DNA from: DDH964 sp963806685
GTDB taxonomy: Bacteria; Desulfobacterota; Desulfuromonadia; Desulfuromonadales; DDH964
NCBI GenBank assembly: GCA_963806685.1
Contig: CAWDZB010000003.1
Location: forward strand, 124,001-188,000
Reading direction: 5' to 3'
Length of the DNA stretch: 64,000 nt
The position numbers were made by a program, and so were the translations under genes. The notes under the pieces are model-generated. The model saw nothing but the letters and a program-made list of their open reading frames with translations, had not been told where the DNA came from and searched no databases. Below, one piece after another: positions 24,118 to 34,332 of the stretch. Numbering within the stretch: the first letter of the stretch is position 1; each line of letters starts with the position of its first letter.

Positions 24118-25056
24118 GTGGACAAGATCAAGATTTTTTCGGGCAACTCGAATGTTTCGCTGGCCAGCGAGATCTGCAGCTGCCTTGGGGTCCCCCTGGC
24201 CAAGGCCAAGGTCCGTAATTTCTCCGACGGGGAAATTATGGTGGAGATCGGTGAGAATGTCCGCGGCCGGGACGTTTATGTGATCCAGTCGACCTGCGAG
24301 CCATCGAACAACAACCTGATGGAACTGCTGGTCATGGTCGATGCCCTGAAGCGCGCCTCGGCGGCACGGATCACCGCGGTCATCCCCTATTTCGGCTATG
24401 CCCGTCAGGATCGCAAGGTCGCACCGCGCACCCCGATCACCAGCAAGCTGGTCGCCGACCTGATCACCACCGCCGGGACGGACCGGGTGCTGACCATGGA
24501 TCTCCATGCCGGCCAGATCCAGGGTTTCTTCAATATCCCGGTCGACCACCTTTATGCCGCGCCGGTGATGCTCGCCGATATCAAGGATCACATTCGGGAG
24601 CGGGTAGTGGTCGTTTCTCCCGATGCCGGCGGCACCGAACGGGCCCGCGCCTTTGCCAAACGCCTCGATGCCGGCCTGGCGATCATCGACAAGCGCCGCA
24701 GCGGCCCCAATGTCTCCGAGGTCATGCACATCATTGGTGACGTCGCCGGGCAGGTCTGTCTGATCATCGATGATATGATCGATACTGCCGGCACCCTCTG
24801 CCAGGCCGCCAAGGCTCTGAAAGAGCAGGGGGCCCGCGAGGTCTTCGCCTGTGCGACTCACGCGGTCCTCTCCGGGCCGGCCCTGGAGCGGATCAACGAC
24901 AGCTGTCTGCGGGAGGTGGTGATCACCAACACCATTCCGTCTTCCGATAAGCTGGCGAGCTGTCCGAAGCTGCGTACCCTGTCGGTTGCCGGACTCCTTG
25001 CCGAGGCGATCAAACGTATCAACAGCGATGAGTCGGTCAGTTCGCTCTTCGTCTGA
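24118..25056 (+). CDS. prs: ribose-phosphate pyrophosphokinase (PRPP synthetase)
   Basis: 312 residues. Makes PRPP from ribose 5-phosphate and ATP for nucleotide, His, Trp and NAD synthesis. Landmarks: KIKIFSGNSN, the FSDGEIMVEIGENVRG region, PYFGYARQDRK (ATP loop), the metal site TMDLHAGQIQGFF and the PRPP loop LIIDDMIDTAGTL. Two adjacent GTG codons (24115 and 24118) follow AGGAG at 24108-24112; 24118 has the better spacing. No ATG fits. An in-frame ATG at 24019 would prepend non-homologous residues. Confidence 0.94.
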   Translation: MDKIKIFSGNSNVSLASEICSCLGVPLAKAKVRNFSDGEIMVEIGENVRGRDVYVIQSTCEPSNNNLMELLVMVDALKRASAARITAVIPYFGYARQDRKVAPRTPITSKLVADLITTAGTDRVLTMDLHAGQIQGFFNIPVDHLYAAPVMLADIKDHIRERVVVVSPDAGGTERARAFAKRLDAGLAIIDKRRSGPNVSEVMHIIGDVAGQVCLIIDDMIDTAGTLCQAAKALKEQGAREVFACATHAVLSGPALERINDSCLREVVITNTIPSSDKLASCPKLRTLSVAGLLAEAIKRINSDESVSSLFV

Positions 25057-25134
25057 CGGTTTTCAACTTAACGGATTTTCGAACCCACGATTGGCGACCG
25101 GCTGACCGGTTGGCAAGTGGAATGGAGGACAGAT

Positions 25135-25743
25135 ATGGCCCAATCGAATCTCAATGTCTCCTTGCGTGGCAACCTCGGCAAGGGCGGGGCGCGTGTCGCC
25201 CGTCGTCAGGGGCTGGTCCCCGCTGTGGTCTATGGCAAAGGTCTGGAACCCTGCGCCGTCAATGTCGAGCCCAAAGCCCTGCAGCAGGCGATTTCCACCG
25301 AAGCCGGGTGGAACACCCTGATCACTCTCGCGGGCGAGGGGCCGGTTGACGGCAAGGTGGTCATCCTCAAGGATCTGCAGGTCGACTCCATTCGCCGGGA
25401 GCCGCTGCATGCCGATTTTCAGGTCATCGACCTGACCAAGAAGGTCCATGTCCTGGTGCCGCTGCATCCGGTTGGCAAGTCGGCGGGTGAAAAACTCGGC
25501 GGCAACCTGCAGGTGATCCGCCACGAAATCGAAGTCGCCTGCCTGCCGATGGCGATCCCCGGGTCCCTCGAGGTCGACGTGACCAGCCTCGGCATCGGTG
25601 ACGTGCTGCACATCTCCGACATCGTATTGCCTGACGGCGTCGAGGTGCCCCACGAGGTCGACTTCACCGTGATTACCGTCACCGGCCACAAGGCCGAGGA
25701 AGAGGAAGCCGGCGAAGAAGAAGCCGAGGTCGAGGCGGAGTGA
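25135..25743 (+). CDS. rplY: 50S ribosomal protein L25 (general stress protein Ctc type)
   Basis: 202 residues: an N-terminal L25 domain that binds 5S rRNA, beginning AQSNLNVSLRGNLGKGGARVARRQGLVPAVVYGK, and the C-terminal TL5-like beta domain. An acidic tail (EEEEAGEEEAEVEAE) ends it. TGGAGGA lies 8 nt before ATG 25135; the ATG at 25117 is within the ribosome binding region and is rejected. Same transcription unit as prs and pth. Confidence 0.95.
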   Translation: MAQSNLNVSLRGNLGKGGARVARRQGLVPAVVYGKGLEPCAVNVEPKALQQAISTEAGWNTLITLAGEGPVDGKVVILKDLQVDSIRREPLHADFQVIDLTKKVHVLVPLHPVGKSAGEKLGGNLQVIRHEIEVACLPMAIPGSLEVDVTSLGIGDVLHISDIVLPDGVEVPHEVDFTVITVTGHKAEEEEAGEEEAEVEAE

Positions 25744-25753
25744 ACCGCGAACG

Positions 25754-26338
25754 ATGAAGCTGGTTGCCGGCCTCGGTAATCCGGGGGAACGTTATGCGGC
25801 AACCCGCCACAATGTCGGCTTCATGGTTGTCCAGCGGCTGGCCGCGGCCCACGGGGTTTCCCTTAAGCGGAAGGCCTATCAGGGGGTGTGCGGGGTTGGC
25901 CGGGTGGCGGGAGTCGAGGCAACCTTGCTGCAGCCCCAGACCTTCATGAATCTCAGCGGTACCAGCGTAGGCTCGGCATGCAAATCCCTCGGCATCGGAC
26001 CGGGGGATTTGATTGTAGTCCACGATGAGATCGATCTCCCCTTCGGGGCCTTGCGGATCAAGGCCGGCGGCGGCCACGGCGGTCACAATGGTCTGCGTTC
26101 CATCTGTGGCGTGCTCGGCAGCGCCGAGTTTGTCAGGTTGCGGATCGGGGTTGGGCGACCACCCCAGGGCGGGGATGTTTCCGGTTACGTACTGAGCCCT
26201 TTTTCCGCCGCCGAACGGAGCGCCCTCGAAGGCTTCCTGGATGGAGCCGGCCAGGCCCTGGAATCAATCCTGCGGCAGGGCGCGGCGGCGGCCATGAACG
26301 AATTCAATAACCGCGATCTTGCTCATCGCGAATCATAA
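25754..26338 (+). CDS. pth: peptidyl-tRNA hydrolase
   Basis: 194 residues. Releases peptides from drop-off peptidyl-tRNA. Motifs: MKLVAGLGNPGERYAATRHNVGF with the catalytic His in RHNVG, QPQTFMNLSG, VHDEIDLPFG and GGHGGHNGLRSI. It follows rplY by 10 bp, the usual arrangement. Confidence 0.97.
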   Translation: MKLVAGLGNPGERYAATRHNVGFMVVQRLAAAHGVSLKRKAYQGVCGVGRVAGVEATLLQPQTFMNLSGTSVGSACKSLGIGPGDLIVVHDEIDLPFGALRIKAGGGHGGHNGLRSICGVLGSAEFVRLRIGVGRPPQGGDVSGYVLSPFSAAERSALEGFLDGAGQALESILRQGAAAAMNEFNNRDLAHRES

Positions 26339-26367
26339 CCAAGGGAAAGAGAGGGAAGGAAATCATC

Positions 26368-28386
<2,019 letters not shown>

Positions 28387-28413
28387 GTTGACGCAAGCCA
28401 TCTGGCCATAGCT

Positions 28414-28451
28414 GCGATAGCCGGGGTCCCGCCCCGGCTATCGCTCTTTTT
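28414..28451 (+). terminator. Rho-independent terminator after hppA
   Basis: A perfect 13-bp stem GCGATAGCCGGGG/CCCCGGCTATCGC with a 5-nt loop, then TCTTTTT. Confidence 0.92.
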
Positions 28452-28459
28452 GACCCGGA

Positions 28460-28529
28460 GGTCCCGGATTCCGGGTCCCGAGTCGCGGGTCCGCAATCCC
28501 GGGATCCGGAACCTTGGACCCGGGACTTG
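28460..28529 (+). repeat. heptamer-register palindromic spacer II
   Basis: Ten consecutive 7-nt units from 28460: GGTCCCG, GATTCCG, GGTCCCG, AGTCGCG, GGTCCGC and so on to GGACCCG and GGACTTG. CCGGGTCC (28471-28478) is complementary to GGACCCGG (28516-28523). It sits between the hppA terminator and ychF. Confidence 0.75.
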
Positions 28530-28557
28530 ATACACCCTATAAATAACTGGAATTCCC

Positions 28558-29652
28558 ATGGGCTTCAAATGTGGTATCGTCGGTTTGCCCAATGTCGGCA
28601 AGTCGACTATTTTCAACGCCATCACCAGCGCCGGTGCCGAGTCGGCCAACTATCCCTTCTGCACCATCGAGCCCAACATCGGCGTGGTGGCAGTCCCGGA
28701 CCGGCGACTCGATGCCCTGGCGACGATCGTCAAGCCGCAGCGGGTCTTGCCGACGAGCATGGAGTTCGTCGACATCGCCGGCCTGGTCAAGGGCGCCAGC
28801 AAGGGGGAGGGGCTCGGCAACCAATTTCTCGGCCACATCCGCCAGGTCGAGGCAATCGCCCATATCGTGCGCTGCTTCGAAGACGAGAACGTGGTCCATG
28901 TCGACGGCAGCGTCGACCCGTTGCGCGATGTCGAGGTGATCCAGACCGAACTCAACCTCGCCGATCTGGAGACGGTGGAAAAACGCATCGCCCGCACCGA
29001 AAAACAGGCCAAGAGCGGCGACAAGAAGCTGCAGGCGGAACTGGTAGTTTTGACCAAGGTGCGGGAGGTGCTCAATGCCGGGTTTCCGGCCCGCAAGACG
29101 GATCTCGACGTCGAAGAGGGGTTAGTGCTGCGCGACCTGCAACTGATCACCGCCCGGCCGGTTCTCTTCGTGGCCAACGTCGCCGAAGACGACCTCGACG
29201 GTGCCCATCCCTTCGTCGCCCGGCTGCGGGAACATGCCGCCGCGGAAGGAGCGGAACTGGTCGTCATCTGCGGCAAGATCGAGGCCGAGATCGCCGAGCT
29301 GCCCGAGGACGAAAAGGCCGAGTTTCTTGCCGAACTGGGTCTGGCCGAAGCCGGTCTCGACCGGATGATCCACGCCGGCTACAAACTACTCGGCCTGATC
29401 ACCTACTTTACCGCCGGGGTCAAGGAGGTCCGCGCCTGGACCATCCCGGACGGGGCGCGGGCTCCGCAGGCGGCCGGCGTGATCCACACCGATTTCGAAA
29501 AGGGCTTTATCCGCGCCGAGGTCATCGGCTATGAAGACTTCATCCGGGCTGGTGGTGAGGCGGGAGCCAAGGAAAAGGGGCTGATGCGCCTGGAAGGCAA
29601 GGACTACGTAGTCCACGATGGCGACGTCATGCATTTTCGTTTCAACGTCTGA
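28558..29652 (+). CDS. ychF: redox-regulated ATPase/GTPase YchF (Obg family)
   Basis: 364 residues. P-loop GLPNVGKSTIFNAI at residues 8-21, switch region FVDIAGLVKGASKGEGLGNQFL, NxxE-type specificity motif (FVANVAEDD) and a C-terminal TGS domain (AGVIHTDFEKGFIRAEVIGYEDF). Binds ATP in preference to GTP in characterised homologues and associates with ribosomes. The start is fixed by homology (MGFKCGIVGLPNVGKST). It has no strong ribosome binding site and follows the heptamer spacer. Confidence 0.96.
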   Translation: MGFKCGIVGLPNVGKSTIFNAITSAGAESANYPFCTIEPNIGVVAVPDRRLDALATIVKPQRVLPTSMEFVDIAGLVKGASKGEGLGNQFLGHIRQVEAIAHIVRCFEDENVVHVDGSVDPLRDVEVIQTELNLADLETVEKRIARTEKQAKSGDKKLQAELVVLTKVREVLNAGFPARKTDLDVEEGLVLRDLQLITARPVLFVANVAEDDLDGAHPFVARLREHAAAEGAELVVICGKIEAEIAELPEDEKAEFLAELGLAEAGLDRMIHAGYKLLGLITYFTAGVKEVRAWTIPDGARAPQAAGVIHTDFEKGFIRAEVIGYEDFIRAGGEAGAKEKGLMRLEGKDYVVHDGDVMHFRFNV

Positions 29653-29663
29653 CCGGAAAGTCG

Positions 29664-29692
29664 TTGAATTCCCGATCGTAGTGTGATAATAA
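29664..29692 (+). promoter_or_regulatory. candidate promoter of the rpsF operon
   Basis: TTGAAT (29664-29669), 17-nt spacer, TAATAA (29687-29692), 89 nt before rpsF. The leader holds a GC-rich stem-loop GCCGGTGCCGGGGC near 29744 with a CCG and ACA context, reminiscent of the S6:S18 binding leader. Confidence 0.5.
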
Positions 29693-29781
29693 CAAGATTT
29701 CCTTTTGACCGGGCGAATGTTTCGCTCGCTCTCCTTGCTCCGGCCGGTGCCGGGGCTAACAACCCGCGAGGAGGTTAGTTA

Positions 29782-30156
29782 ATGCGTACCTACGAAACGA
29801 TTTTCATTGTTCACCCGGACCTCTCCGGCGAGGCCTACACGGCTGCGGTCGAGAAGTTCAAGGGCGTCCTCACCGACCAGGGGGCTGAAATTCTCAAGGT
29901 CGACGAATGGGGAACCCGCAAGCTGGCCTACCCGGTGAAGAAACAGACCCGGGGGAGTTACGTGCTGGTTGCCTATGACGCCGGTTCCACAGTGATCGCC
30001 GAGTTCGAGCGGCGGATGCGCATCGACGATGCGATCATCAAGTTCCAGACCGTTTACCTGGAGAAAGGTCTGCAGGCTGAACCCGCCCCGGCGGCCGAAG
30101 CTGCCGGCGAAAGCCAGGAGACCACGGAAAAGGCTGCTGAAGAAGCCGCCGAATAA
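29782..30156 (+). CDS. rpsF: 30S ribosomal protein S6
   Basis: 124 residues. Begins MRTYETIFIVHPDLSGE, with the KLAYPVKKQTRGSYVL core and an Ala/Glu-rich extended tail. CGAGGAGG precedes the start. First gene of rpsF-rpsR-DUF2232-rplI-dnaB; binds S18 in the 30S platform. Confidence 0.97.
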   Translation: MRTYETIFIVHPDLSGEAYTAAVEKFKGVLTDQGAEILKVDEWGTRKLAYPVKKQTRGSYVLVAYDAGSTVIAEFERRMRIDDAIIKFQTVYLEKGLQAEPAPAAEAAGESQETTEKAAEEAAE

Positions 30157-30191
30157 CCCCGACCGACAACCAGATTACGGAGGATTGACAT

Positions 30192-30461
30192 ATGGCTGCA
30201 CCGACCCGTCCTGCCCGTTCCGGCGCCCCGCGGCGGCGTTTTTCCCGCCGCAAGGGCTGCCGCTTCTGTGGCGACAAGACCCTGAAGATCGAGTACAAGG
30301 AAATTCGTACCCTGCGCTATTTCATTTCCGAGCGCGGCAAAATTGTGCCACGGCGGATCTCCGGCAACTGCGCAGAGCATCAGCGCAAGGTGACCGAAGC
30401 CATCAAGCGGGCCCGCAATATTGCCCTGCTCCCCTTTACGGCCGGCCATTCCATTGACTAG
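30192..30461 (+). CDS. rpsR: 30S ribosomal protein S18
   Basis: 89 residues, with the long basic N-terminus APTRPARSGAPRRRFSRRKG and then CRFCGDKTLKIEYKE. Together with the later Cys in NCAEHQRK this gives a C-x2-C...C-x2-H set, so this is a zinc-binding-type (C+) S18. The core RRISGNCAEHQRKV and RARNIALLPF is intact. Confidence 0.97.
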   Translation: MAAPTRPARSGAPRRRFSRRKGCRFCGDKTLKIEYKEIRTLRYFISERGKIVPRRISGNCAEHQRKVTEAIKRARNIALLPFTAGHSID

Positions 30462-30485
30462 TCGTAACGGCAGTTTGGCCTGATC

Positions 30486-31418
30486 ATGAACCTTGGTCAA
30501 CGCCTGCTGTTTTTGCTCGGAGCTGCAGGTTGTACCCTGCTGCTGATGTATGGGGCCGGACTTGCCGGTCCGGCCGGACTCTTTCTCAACCTGCTCCTGC
30601 CGCTGCCCGTCGCCTTTGTGGTGATGCGCTGCGGATTGGCCGTCGGTGGCGGAGCGGTGGCACTCGCCTGCCTCGGTCTCTGGGGAGGGGGTGATCCGGC
30701 GGCGGTGGGAAGTTACCTGCTGCAGTTCGGTCTCGGCTCGCTGCTCCTGCCCGGTCTGTTGCGGCGGGGCATCGCCTGGAACCGCGCCGTGATGTGGACT
30801 GTTCTCGGAGTTGTCGCGGCTACCGCCGCGACTCTGGCCGGCTATGCGGCCTGGCAGGGGACCTCGCTGCACATCCTGGTCGACGGGTACGTCAAGTCGG
30901 AACTCGACCAGGCGATGAAGATTTATAGTTCGGCCAACCTGCCGCCGGATCAGCTGGCCGAGTTCAGTGCCCTGGCCAAAAGGACCGGAGCGTTTCTGCT
31001 GCGGGCCTATCCCGGCTTGGCGGTCGTGGTCAGCGGACTGCTGCAGATGCTGACCCTGCTGCTGCTCTCGGCCCTGTCCCGCGGCCGGTACCTGATTCCG
31101 GGGCCGGGCTTTCGCCAATGGCGGGCCAACGAACTGCTCATCTGGCCGCTGATCGCTGCCGGTTTCGGACTCGCCTTCGGGCGGGGGCTGGTAGCGACGG
31201 TCGCTCTCAACCTGCTTACCGTGCTGTTGCCGATCTATTTTCTGCAGGGCCTGGCGGTGGTCAGTTATTTCTTCGCCCGCAAGGGAATTTCACCTCTGCT
31301 GCGGGCGGTCGGCTACCTGCTCATTACGGTGCTCAACCCGCTGCCGCTGATCGTGACCGGCATCGGTGTTTTCGACCTGTGGGCGGATTTCAGAAAACCG
31401 CGAATCAAAAAGACCTAG
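30486..31418 (+). CDS. DUF2232 (YybS-like) membrane protein
   Basis: 310 residues, about eight hydrophobic segments. The family is named for YybS of Bacillus and is regularly found between rpsR and rplI in Desulfuromonadia and Firmicutes. Its function is unknown; position implies constitutive expression with ribosomal proteins. Inner membrane. C-terminal ADFRKPRIKK is cytoplasmic-looking. Confidence 0.85.
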   Translation: MNLGQRLLFLLGAAGCTLLLMYGAGLAGPAGLFLNLLLPLPVAFVVMRCGLAVGGGAVALACLGLWGGGDPAAVGSYLLQFGLGSLLLPGLLRRGIAWNRAVMWTVLGVVAATAATLAGYAAWQGTSLHILVDGYVKSELDQAMKIYSSANLPPDQLAEFSALAKRTGAFLLRAYPGLAVVVSGLLQMLTLLLLSALSRGRYLIPGPGFRQWRANELLIWPLIAAGFGLAFGRGLVATVALNLLTVLLPIYFLQGLAVVSYFFARKGISPLLRAVGYLLITVLNPLPLIVTGIGVFDLWADFRKPRIKKT

Positions 31419-31439
31419 CTCTTTTTTTGGAGGACATCG

Positions 31440-31886
31440 ATGAAGGTTATCCTGACGGAAAACGTGGACGGTCTCGGCAAGATCGGGGACATGGTCAAGG
31501 TCAAGCCGGGCTATGCCCGCAATTACCTGGTGCCGCGCAGCTTGGCCCTCGAAGCGAGCACCCGCAACGTGAAAGAACTCGAGCACCAGAAGCGGCAGAT
31601 GGGTCGCAAGCTGGAAAAGCTGACCAAGGAGGCCGAATTGTTCAAGGCCAAGATCGAGAAGGTCTCCTGCGTCCTGGCCCACCGTGCCGGCGAGGAGGGC
31701 AAGCTGTTCGGCTCGGTGACCAGCATGGAGATCGGGGCCAAGCTGGCCGAGGCGGGGATCGAGATCGACCGCAAGAAGATCCAGCTCGATGAGCCGATCA
31801 AGGCCCTGGGCGACTACCAGGTTCCGGTCAAGCTTCCGGCCGGGGTGGTGGCCGAGGTCAAGGTGTCGGTGGTCGCCGCTGAGTAA
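31440..31886 (+). CDS. rplI: 50S ribosomal protein L9
   Basis: 148 residues. Begins MKVILTENVDGLGKIGDMVKVKPGYARNYL, the 23S-binding domain, then a long helix (residues about 45-75) and the C-terminal domain ending VKVSVVAAE. GGAGGA lies 7 nt before the start. Confidence 0.97.
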   Translation: MKVILTENVDGLGKIGDMVKVKPGYARNYLVPRSLALEASTRNVKELEHQKRQMGRKLEKLTKEAELFKAKIEKVSCVLAHRAGEEGKLFGSVTSMEIGAKLAEAGIEIDRKKIQLDEPIKALGDYQVPVKLPAGVVAEVKVSVVAAE

Positions 31887-31928
31887 GGCCGGCACCGCAG
31901 CTCACTGTCCCTTTCTTAGTTCAACCCA

Positions 31929-31953
31929 CGACCGGGGTCTCTGACCCCGGTCG
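31929..31953 (+). promoter_or_regulatory. perfect 11-bp hairpin upstream of dnaB
   Basis: CGACCGGGGTC/GACCCCGGTCG with a TCT loop, without a T-run. It may reduce read-through from rplI or protect a processed mRNA end. Confidence 0.55.
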
Positions 31954-31977
31954 CTCCCCTGTTGCCGGGATCCCCCC

Positions 31978-33345
31978 ATGGTCGAGAGCGCCCACCGTCT
32001 CCCCCCGCAGAGCCTGGAAGCCGAGATGTCCGTCCTCGGCGGGGTGCTGCTGGAAAACGAGGCCCTCAACAAGGCCCTGGAGATCCTGCGCCCCGAAGAC
32101 TTCTACCGCGAATCCCACCGCAAGATTTTCAACGCCGTTATTGATCTCACCGAGAAGGGTGAGCCGGCCGACCTGGTGACCCTCACCGCCGCCCTGCAAC
32201 AGCGCGGCGAACTCGAGGAGGTCGGCGGCAACGCCTACCTTGCAACCCTGGTCGACTACGTCCCGACCGCCGCCAACATCGCCTACTATTCGCGCCTGGT
32301 CAAGGAGAAGGCTATCGGCCGGCACCTGATCAACGTTGCCACCGAGATTGCCACCCGCGGCTACGACGGCGGCGAGGTGGAACAGACCCTCGACTGGGCG
32401 GAGAAGTCGATCTTCGAGATCACCGGGATGAAGACCAGGCCCTCCTACTTCTCCACCCGCGAGATCATGAAGGACACCTTTAAGGCGATCGAGAAGCTCT
32501 ACGACCGCAAGGAACTGGTCACCGGCGTGCCGACCGGCTTCAATGACCTCGACACGATGACCGCTGGCCTGCAGGGGGGCGACCTGGTCATCGTCGCCGG
32601 CCGGCCGTCGATGGGCAAGACCGCCTTTGCCCTGAATATGGTCGAGCATGCCTCAGTGCATGCCGGCGAACCGGTGCCGACCATCATCTTTTCCCTCGAG
32701 ATGAGCAAGGAGCAGCTGGTGCAGCGCCTGCTCTGCTCGGTCTCCAAGGTCGATGCCTCGCGGCTGCGTACCGGCCATTTGGGCGATTCGGACTGGCCGA
32801 AACTGACCAGCGGCGCCGGCCTGCTCACCGAGGCGCCGATCTTCATCGACGATACCCCGGCGATCTCTGTCCTGGAACTGCGTGCCAAGGCGCGGCGGCT
32901 CAAGGCGGAACGCAACCTCGGGCTGATCGTCGTAGACTACCTGCAGCTGATGCAGGGGCACAACCCCGAGAGCCGCCAGCAGGAAATCTCCGAGATCTCC
33001 CGCTCCCTCAAGGCGTTGGCCAAGGAGCTTTCGGTCCCGGTCGTCGCCCTCTCCCAGCTCAACCGCTCGCTGGAGAACCGCACCGACAAACGCCCGATCA
33101 TGGCCGATTTGCGTGAATCGGGCGCCATCGAACAGGATGCCGACGTGATCATGTTCGTCTATCGGGAGGCAGTCTACTGCGAGGCCTGTAAAAGCAAAGA
33201 GAAGACCTGCGACAAGGGGCACGAGAAGAATGCCGAGATCGTCATCGGCAAGCAGCGTAACGGTCCGATTGGCACCGTCAACCTGACCTTCCTCGGGACC
33301 TACACCCGCTTCGAGAACCAGACCCGGCGCAACGACAACTTCTGA
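31978..33345 (+). CDS. dnaB: replicative DNA helicase
   Basis: 455 residues. N-terminal DnaB domain (PPQSLEAEMSVLGGVLLENEAL), linker, then the RecA-like domain with Walker A GRPSMGKTAFAL, Walker B LIVVDYLQLM and the arginine-finger region ADLRESGAIEQDADVIMFVYR. No intein. A Cys-rich insert CEACKSKEKTCDKG occurs near residue 400 of 455. Final gene of the operon. Confidence 0.97.
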   Translation: MVESAHRLPPQSLEAEMSVLGGVLLENEALNKALEILRPEDFYRESHRKIFNAVIDLTEKGEPADLVTLTAALQQRGELEEVGGNAYLATLVDYVPTAANIAYYSRLVKEKAIGRHLINVATEIATRGYDGGEVEQTLDWAEKSIFEITGMKTRPSYFSTREIMKDTFKAIEKLYDRKELVTGVPTGFNDLDTMTAGLQGGDLVIVAGRPSMGKTAFALNMVEHASVHAGEPVPTIIFSLEMSKEQLVQRLLCSVSKVDASRLRTGHLGDSDWPKLTSGAGLLTEAPIFIDDTPAISVLELRAKARRLKAERNLGLIVVDYLQLMQGHNPESRQQEISEISRSLKALAKELSVPVVALSQLNRSLENRTDKRPIMADLRESGAIEQDADVIMFVYREAVYCEACKSKEKTCDKGHEKNAEIVIGKQRNGPIGTVNLTFLGTYTRFENQTRRNDNF

Positions 33346-33366
33346 ACCGGGTTGGGGAGGGGCGGT

Positions 33367-33854
33367 TCAGGGCCGATCCCGGCGCTGATAGACGACGTGG
33401 CGGAATCCCGGATGTTCGGTGGCGGTGACCACCTGCCAGGAACGGGGATCGAAGGGGGGAAGCGGACCTCGCCCGGGAAGTCCCCGTGAATCCAGGAGAT
33501 GTGCATCGTCGCCGCCAGCGGCAGGGCCTGGCGATAGATCTGTGCCCCACCGATGAAGAAGAGCTTTTCCATCCCGGTCGACGCCGCGGCCAGGGCCTCT
33601 TCCAGGCTGCGGCAGACGACGATCCCCGGCCGGGAGGGCAGGCTGCGGCTGAGCACCACGTTGCGGCGACCGGGCAGCGGCCGGCCGATGGCGGCGAAGG
33701 TCGAGCGGCCCATGATCAGGCTGTGCCCCCAGGTCAGGGCGCGGAACAGCTGCAGTTCCGCCGGCAGGTGCCAGGGGAGGCGACCGTGGTCGCCGATGAC
33801 CAGGCGGCGGGTCATGGCCGCGCAGAGGATCTTTTCGACATCGCCGCCGGTCAT
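33367..33854 (-). pseudogene. folA: dihydrofolate reductase, one-base frameshift near the 3' end
   Basis: Reading from 33854 the product is a normal DHFR: IGDHGRLPWHLPAEL, IMGRSTFAAIGRPLPGRRNVVLS and FFIGGAQIYRQALP. After DFPGEVRFP the frame is lost; the expected ending FDPRSWQVVTATEHPGFRHVVY continues one frame over, stopping at 33367. The shift coincides with a run of six G on the plus strand (33454-33459); seven would restore the frame. The loss removes the last two strands of the fold. This is either a real mutation or a homopolymer sequencing error. Confidence 0.82.
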
Positions 33855-33886
33855 GGGCAGCCCCTTTCCCCGGCAGGACCTGAACC

Positions 33887-34288
33887 TTGAAATCCTTCCC
33901 CCGCGATACCCATAGCAAGACCCTCGGCTACCTGCTCTGGCTGTTCGGTTTTACCGGAGCCCATCGCTTCTATTATGGCAAACCGCTGAGCGGCGCCCTC
34001 TGGTTTTTTACCCTTGGTCTGCTCGGCATCGGCTGGCTGGTGGACCTTTTCCTGATTCCCGGCATGGACCGCGCGGCCGACCTGCGCTACGTGGCCGGTC
34101 CCATCGACTACAGCCTCGCCTGGCTGCTGCTGACCTTCCTCGGCTTGTTCGGCGTGCATCGCTTCTACCTCGGCAAATGGCCTACCGGCCTGCTCTATCT
34201 GCTGACCGCCGGACTTTTCGGGGTCGGCTACCTCTACGACTTCTTCACTCTCAATACCCAGATATCGGAACTCAACCGGCGGAACTGA
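33887..34288 (+). CDS. TM2 domain membrane protein
   Basis: 133 residues with two TM2-like repeats: GFTGAHRFYYGKPLSGALWFFTLGLLGIGWLVD (16-50) and FLGLFGVHRFYLGKWPTGLLYLLTAGLFGVGYLYD (86-120). Four hydrophobic segments. No ATG is available; TTG 33887 follows AGGA at 33875 with 8-nt spacing. Function unknown. It is divergent from folA and just upstream of a methyltransferase gene. Confidence 0.85.
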   Translation: MKSFPRDTHSKTLGYLLWLFGFTGAHRFYYGKPLSGALWFFTLGLLGIGWLVDLFLIPGMDRAADLRYVAGPIDYSLAWLLLTFLGLFGVHRFYLGKWPTGLLYLLTAGLFGVGYLYDFFTLNTQISELNRRN

Positions 34289-34332
34289 GCCCTATTGGCC
34301 CGGCCCGCCCCATCCGCAGGAAGGAGGCAGCG

